Shown here: positions 61,371 through 64,000 of the stretch, one piece after another
Numbering within the stretch: position 1 is the stretch's first letter
How the letters are laid out: each line of letters starts with the position of its first letter
Origin: Siphonodentalium dalli
Taxonomy: Eukaryota > Mollusca > Scaphopoda > Gadilida > Siphonodentaliidae
Assembly (NCBI GenBank): GCA_032622095.1
Contig: CP136066.1
Location: forward strand, 129,487,917-129,551,916
Reading direction: 5' to 3'
Length of the DNA: 64,000 nt
The notes under the pieces: model-generated
Databases searched by the model: none
The model's input: the letters and a program-made list of their open reading frames with translations, nothing else
Told to the model about the DNA's origin: nothing
Translations under genes and position numbers: made by a program

Positions 61371-63035
61371 GAAATATAATAATTCAGGTTTCCTTGGTCA
61401 TATTTCACTTGACAACATATTGTTCATGTGATGTCATAACATTGTAAAGCTTTCCCTTAATGCTAAATAAGACTTGGAATTTTTTAACCCATAGATTTGG
61501 GAGAGTATTAAAGATAGTTGTTGTATGAAATATTATGTTTTATTTTGATATCTGAGGAAAATATGCATCTCATAATATATTTTATACAACATTTTAGCAT
61601 TTCAGACCTTTTTCAAGCCATAGATGATGGTTGAATATATCCATTTTGTCACTACGTCAAGCATAACGTCATTGGGCTCTGAAAGACCCAAAAGGGGTGA
61701 AATCATGGGGGTGCATCTAAATCCCCGCCCAATCTTGCTGCATGTGATTGCAATAACGCATGGGGTGTAATATATCATTTTAAGCGGTATAATGCAGAGA
61801 ATATGGAGGTGTGGTCCCTGTTAAAGATTAATAAAATTGCATTTCCCTTTTTAAGGTGACACTCCACAGTTTCGAATGATCAGCAGGGGCAAATTTCTTA
61901 GAATAGAGTACCAGTGTTTTCTGTCACCATGGGTGTGGTATGTTTACTGAGAGAAGGTTAGTTATGAATTTGTGGATTTTTAGAGGATGTCTTTGAGTTT
62001 TGAACAATATTGTTTCAGGTGACCTTGACCCCACCAGTATGAAGTAGTAGCGATTTCTGCGAAACAGTGGCTCCAGACACCAGCGTGACTTTTTAGCACC
62101 TAAAATTTGTCATCTGCATGAAAAATATTTAAAAAAAAATTACAGTGGTGAGAAGTTTGAAATTTTTTGATATTTTTGTGAGGAAACAGTGTTCTTCCAG
62201 ACAACATAGGCGGCTGTACCATAGATTGTCTGTTTTTTTGTGTCCCATGGGCCTGAAAATCGCTTATTTTGGCCATTTTTGCATCAAAATTTCATTTTTC
62301 AGGCACACAATCAAGGGGCATAACTCTTGCTGTCCCCATTAAAATGACAATTATGTACCAAAATCTTTAACCCAGGTATGTATACATTGTATATGTGTTG
62401 TGTGATCACATTTCAGTTATTTTTCATTGAATTGGTGCCCCCTTATTTTTGCACCAATCCTTGCAGAAACTGTGGAGTGTCACCTTCAAGACCAGCAAAT
62501 AGCACCATTTTCATCTGTCAACTTGACAGATATTGTTGCTGAAAATCCTTTTTTAGCAAATCTGTTCAGTTAGAAGGAACATTTTATGGTAGATACACCA
62601 TTCTTCTATGGATATTCCAATACAGGAATTTTTTGCACCAATCCCTGCAGAAACTGTGGAGTGTCACCTTCAAGACCAGCAAATAGCACCATTTTCATCT
62701 GTCAACTTGACAGATATTGTTGCTGAAAATCCTTTTTTAGCAAATCTGTTCAGTTAGAAGGAACATTTTATGGTAGATACACCATTCTTCTATGGATATT
62801 CCAATACAGGTTGTCTTTAGTCATATAAATTGGTGGGGATATGGAGTCTTGGAGCAGTGGGGGGGGGGGGGGGGTGTTGGTGGTTCAAGTATATGGTTAT
62901 TTGGTGATTTTTCAGATGATGGGTACTTTTTCATAACATCATATGCTCCTTGAATCTTAGCTGAAAGGGCTGATATTGTGACATTACACAGTATACAACA
63001 AAATTAGATATTCAGTCTTTCTTATTCACAAGTGT
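61371..63035. repeat. Satellite monomer 31, class D-long
   Basis: 1665 bp. T3A9, G16 (longest). Shares TGTCTGTTTTTTTG with monomer 23. Duplication at 62627-62810. Confidence 0.95.
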
Positions 63036-64000
63036 GAAATATAATAATTCAGGTTTCCTTGGTCATATTTCACTTGACAACATATTGTTCATGTGATGTC
63101 ATAACATTGTAAAGCTTTCCCTTAATGCTAAATAAGACTTGGAATTTTTTAACCCATAGATTTGGGAGAGTATTAAAGATAGTTGTTGTATGAAATATTA
63201 TGTTTTATTTTGATATCTGAGGAAAAAATGCATCTCATAATATATTTTATACAACATTTTAGCATTTCAGACCTTTTTCAAGCCATAGATGATGGTTGAA
63301 TATATCCATTTTGTCACTACGTCAAGCATAACGTCATTGGGCTCTGAAAGACCCAAAAGGGGTGAAATCATGGGGGTGCATCTAAATCCCCACCCAATCT
63401 TGCTGCATGTGATTGCAATAACGCATGGGGTGTAATATATCATTTTAAGCAGTATAATGCAGAGAATATGGAGGTGTGGTCCCTGTTAAAGATTAATAAA
63501 ATTGCATTTCCCTTTTTAAGGTGACACTCCACAGTTTCGAATGATCAGCAGGGGCAAATTTCTTAGAATAGAGTACCAGTGTTTTCTGTCACCATGGGTG
63601 TGGTATGTTTATTGAGAGAAGGTTAGTTATCAATTTGTGGATTTTTAGAGGATGTCTTTGAGTTTTGAAAAATATTGTTTCAGGTGACCTTGACCCCACC
63701 AGTATGAAGTAGTAGCGATTTCTGCGAAACAGTGGCTCCAGACACCAGCGTGACTTTTTAGCACCTAAAATTTGTCATCTGCATGAAAAATATTTAAAAA
63801 AAAATTACAGTGGTGAGAAGTTTGAAATTTTTTGATATTTTTGTGAGGAAACAGTGTTCTTCCAGACAACATAGGCGGCTGTACCATAGATTGTCTGGTT
63901 TTTTGTGTCCCATGGGCCTGAAAATCGCTTAATTTGGCCATTTTTGCATCAAAATTTCATTTTTCAGGCACACAATCAAGGGGCATAACTCTTGCTACCC
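63036..64000. repeat. Satellite monomer 32, class C, cut by window end
   Basis: 965 bp present. T3A9. Ends shortly after GGGGCATAACTC, before the right arm. Confidence 0.95.

Larger units (their letters stand above)
15545..64000. repeat. Satellite array of about 1.49-kb monomers, 31 complete plus one partial
   Basis: The anchor GAAATATAATAATTCAGG recurs 32 times, first at 15551 and last at 63036, always in one orientation, with no foreign insertion. Spacings are 1488-1497 bp (short form) or 1661-1676 bp (long form with an extra 184 bp). The left edge falls in mid-monomer next to a degenerate palindromic repeat; the right edge is outside the window. Monomers are highly similar by eye. No rRNA, tRNA, snRNA or histone sequence is recognised in the unit. 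Recurrent short frames are discussed under rejected items. I use class letters by diagnostic sites: A (AAGTTGACACTCCACAG, GTTTACTGAG); A' (A plus GAATATATTCAT and AATGGGTG); B (AAGGTGACACTCCAG, ATCAATTT); C (GAAAAATATTG, CAGACACC, GTTTATTGAG); D (GAACAATATTG, CAGACACC, GTTTACTGAG); E (GAGTTCCAG, GTGGATCCAG). Confidence 0.98.
53565..64000. repeat. Dimeric higher-order repeat, C-short plus D-long, period about 3.16 kb
   Basis: Monomers 26-32 alternate strictly C, D-long. C to C distances are 3156, 3158 and 3157 bp; D to D are 3158 and 3153 bp. The repeat continues past the window end. Confidence 0.9.

Noticed and set aside
49503-62342. A 65-codon plus-strand frame in D-long monomers, plus 60- and 83-codon frames in E monomers
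   Set aside because: Exist only where class-specific substitutions happen to remove stops; they overlap the hairpin segment and lack protein-like constraint.
15545-64000. Array as rDNA, histone, 5S or snRNA cluster
   Set aside because: No recognisable conserved RNA or histone sequence in the monomer.
15545-64000. CRISPR-like or telomeric repeat
   Set aside because: Monomers are 1.5 kb without spacer logic; no TTAGGG-type runs; context is eukaryotic.
15545-64000. Array as a mere assembly duplication
   Set aside because: Monomers carry private variants arranged in recurrent higher-order patterns, which simple mis-joining would not create, although copy number could still be wrong.

Overview
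This is animal nuclear DNA, AT-rich and almost free of host genes. A marine invertebrate, probably a mollusc, is my best guess. That rests on the kind of retroelement, the abundance of fold-back repeats and the style of the satellite (it carries TGACCTTGACC and GGGGCATAACTC motifs I associate from memory with molluscan dispersed repeats). It is an inference, not a demonstrated assignment.

Layout. (1) 1-635: unannotated flank ending in half of a palindromic repeat. (2) 632-10221: a complete Ty3/gypsy-type LTR retrotransposon on the minus strand. It has TG...CA LTRs of 801 and 783 bp that differ by one substitution and three indels, a 4-bp ATAT target duplication, a purine tract, a primer-binding site and an uninterrupted 1636-codon polyprotein (zinc knuckle, protease, RT, RNase H, integrase). 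It looks young and possibly active. It lacks a recognisable capsid region and has a 2.2-kb ORF-less leader full of splice-acceptor-like TTTTCAG motifs. (3) 10222-15540: a patchwork of short repeat families (a 66-bp palindromic unit, a CCATGG/CCTTGG family, a TTTGCNGCAAA family) and several long hairpins, with a CpG-richer patch near 12.6-12.8 kb. No convincing gene was found. (4) about 15545-64000: one uninterrupted head-to-tail satellite array of about 1.49-kb monomers, 31 complete plus one cut by the window end.

The satellite is the remarkable part. Diagnostic variants sort the monomers into classes that recur in order, so the array has higher-order repeats. The left part (18.5-36.4 kb) holds a 7-monomer block followed by a 5-monomer version of the same block that lacks one internal dimer. 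The right part (53.6 kb to the end) is a regular two-monomer repeat of about 3.16 kb. Seven monomers carry the same 184-bp internal tandem duplication. Each monomer contains an inverted-repeat pair about 650 bp end to end, a 19-bp palindrome, a 37-nt hairpin, a G run of 7-16 and a T(n)A(m) tract. In 31 of 32 monomers n+m is exactly 12 although the T/A switch point moves; this length-conserving drift is the most unexpected signal in the window.

No undescribed protein system is visible. Apart from the retroelement polyprotein, the open frames here are either repeat shadows or too weak to call.
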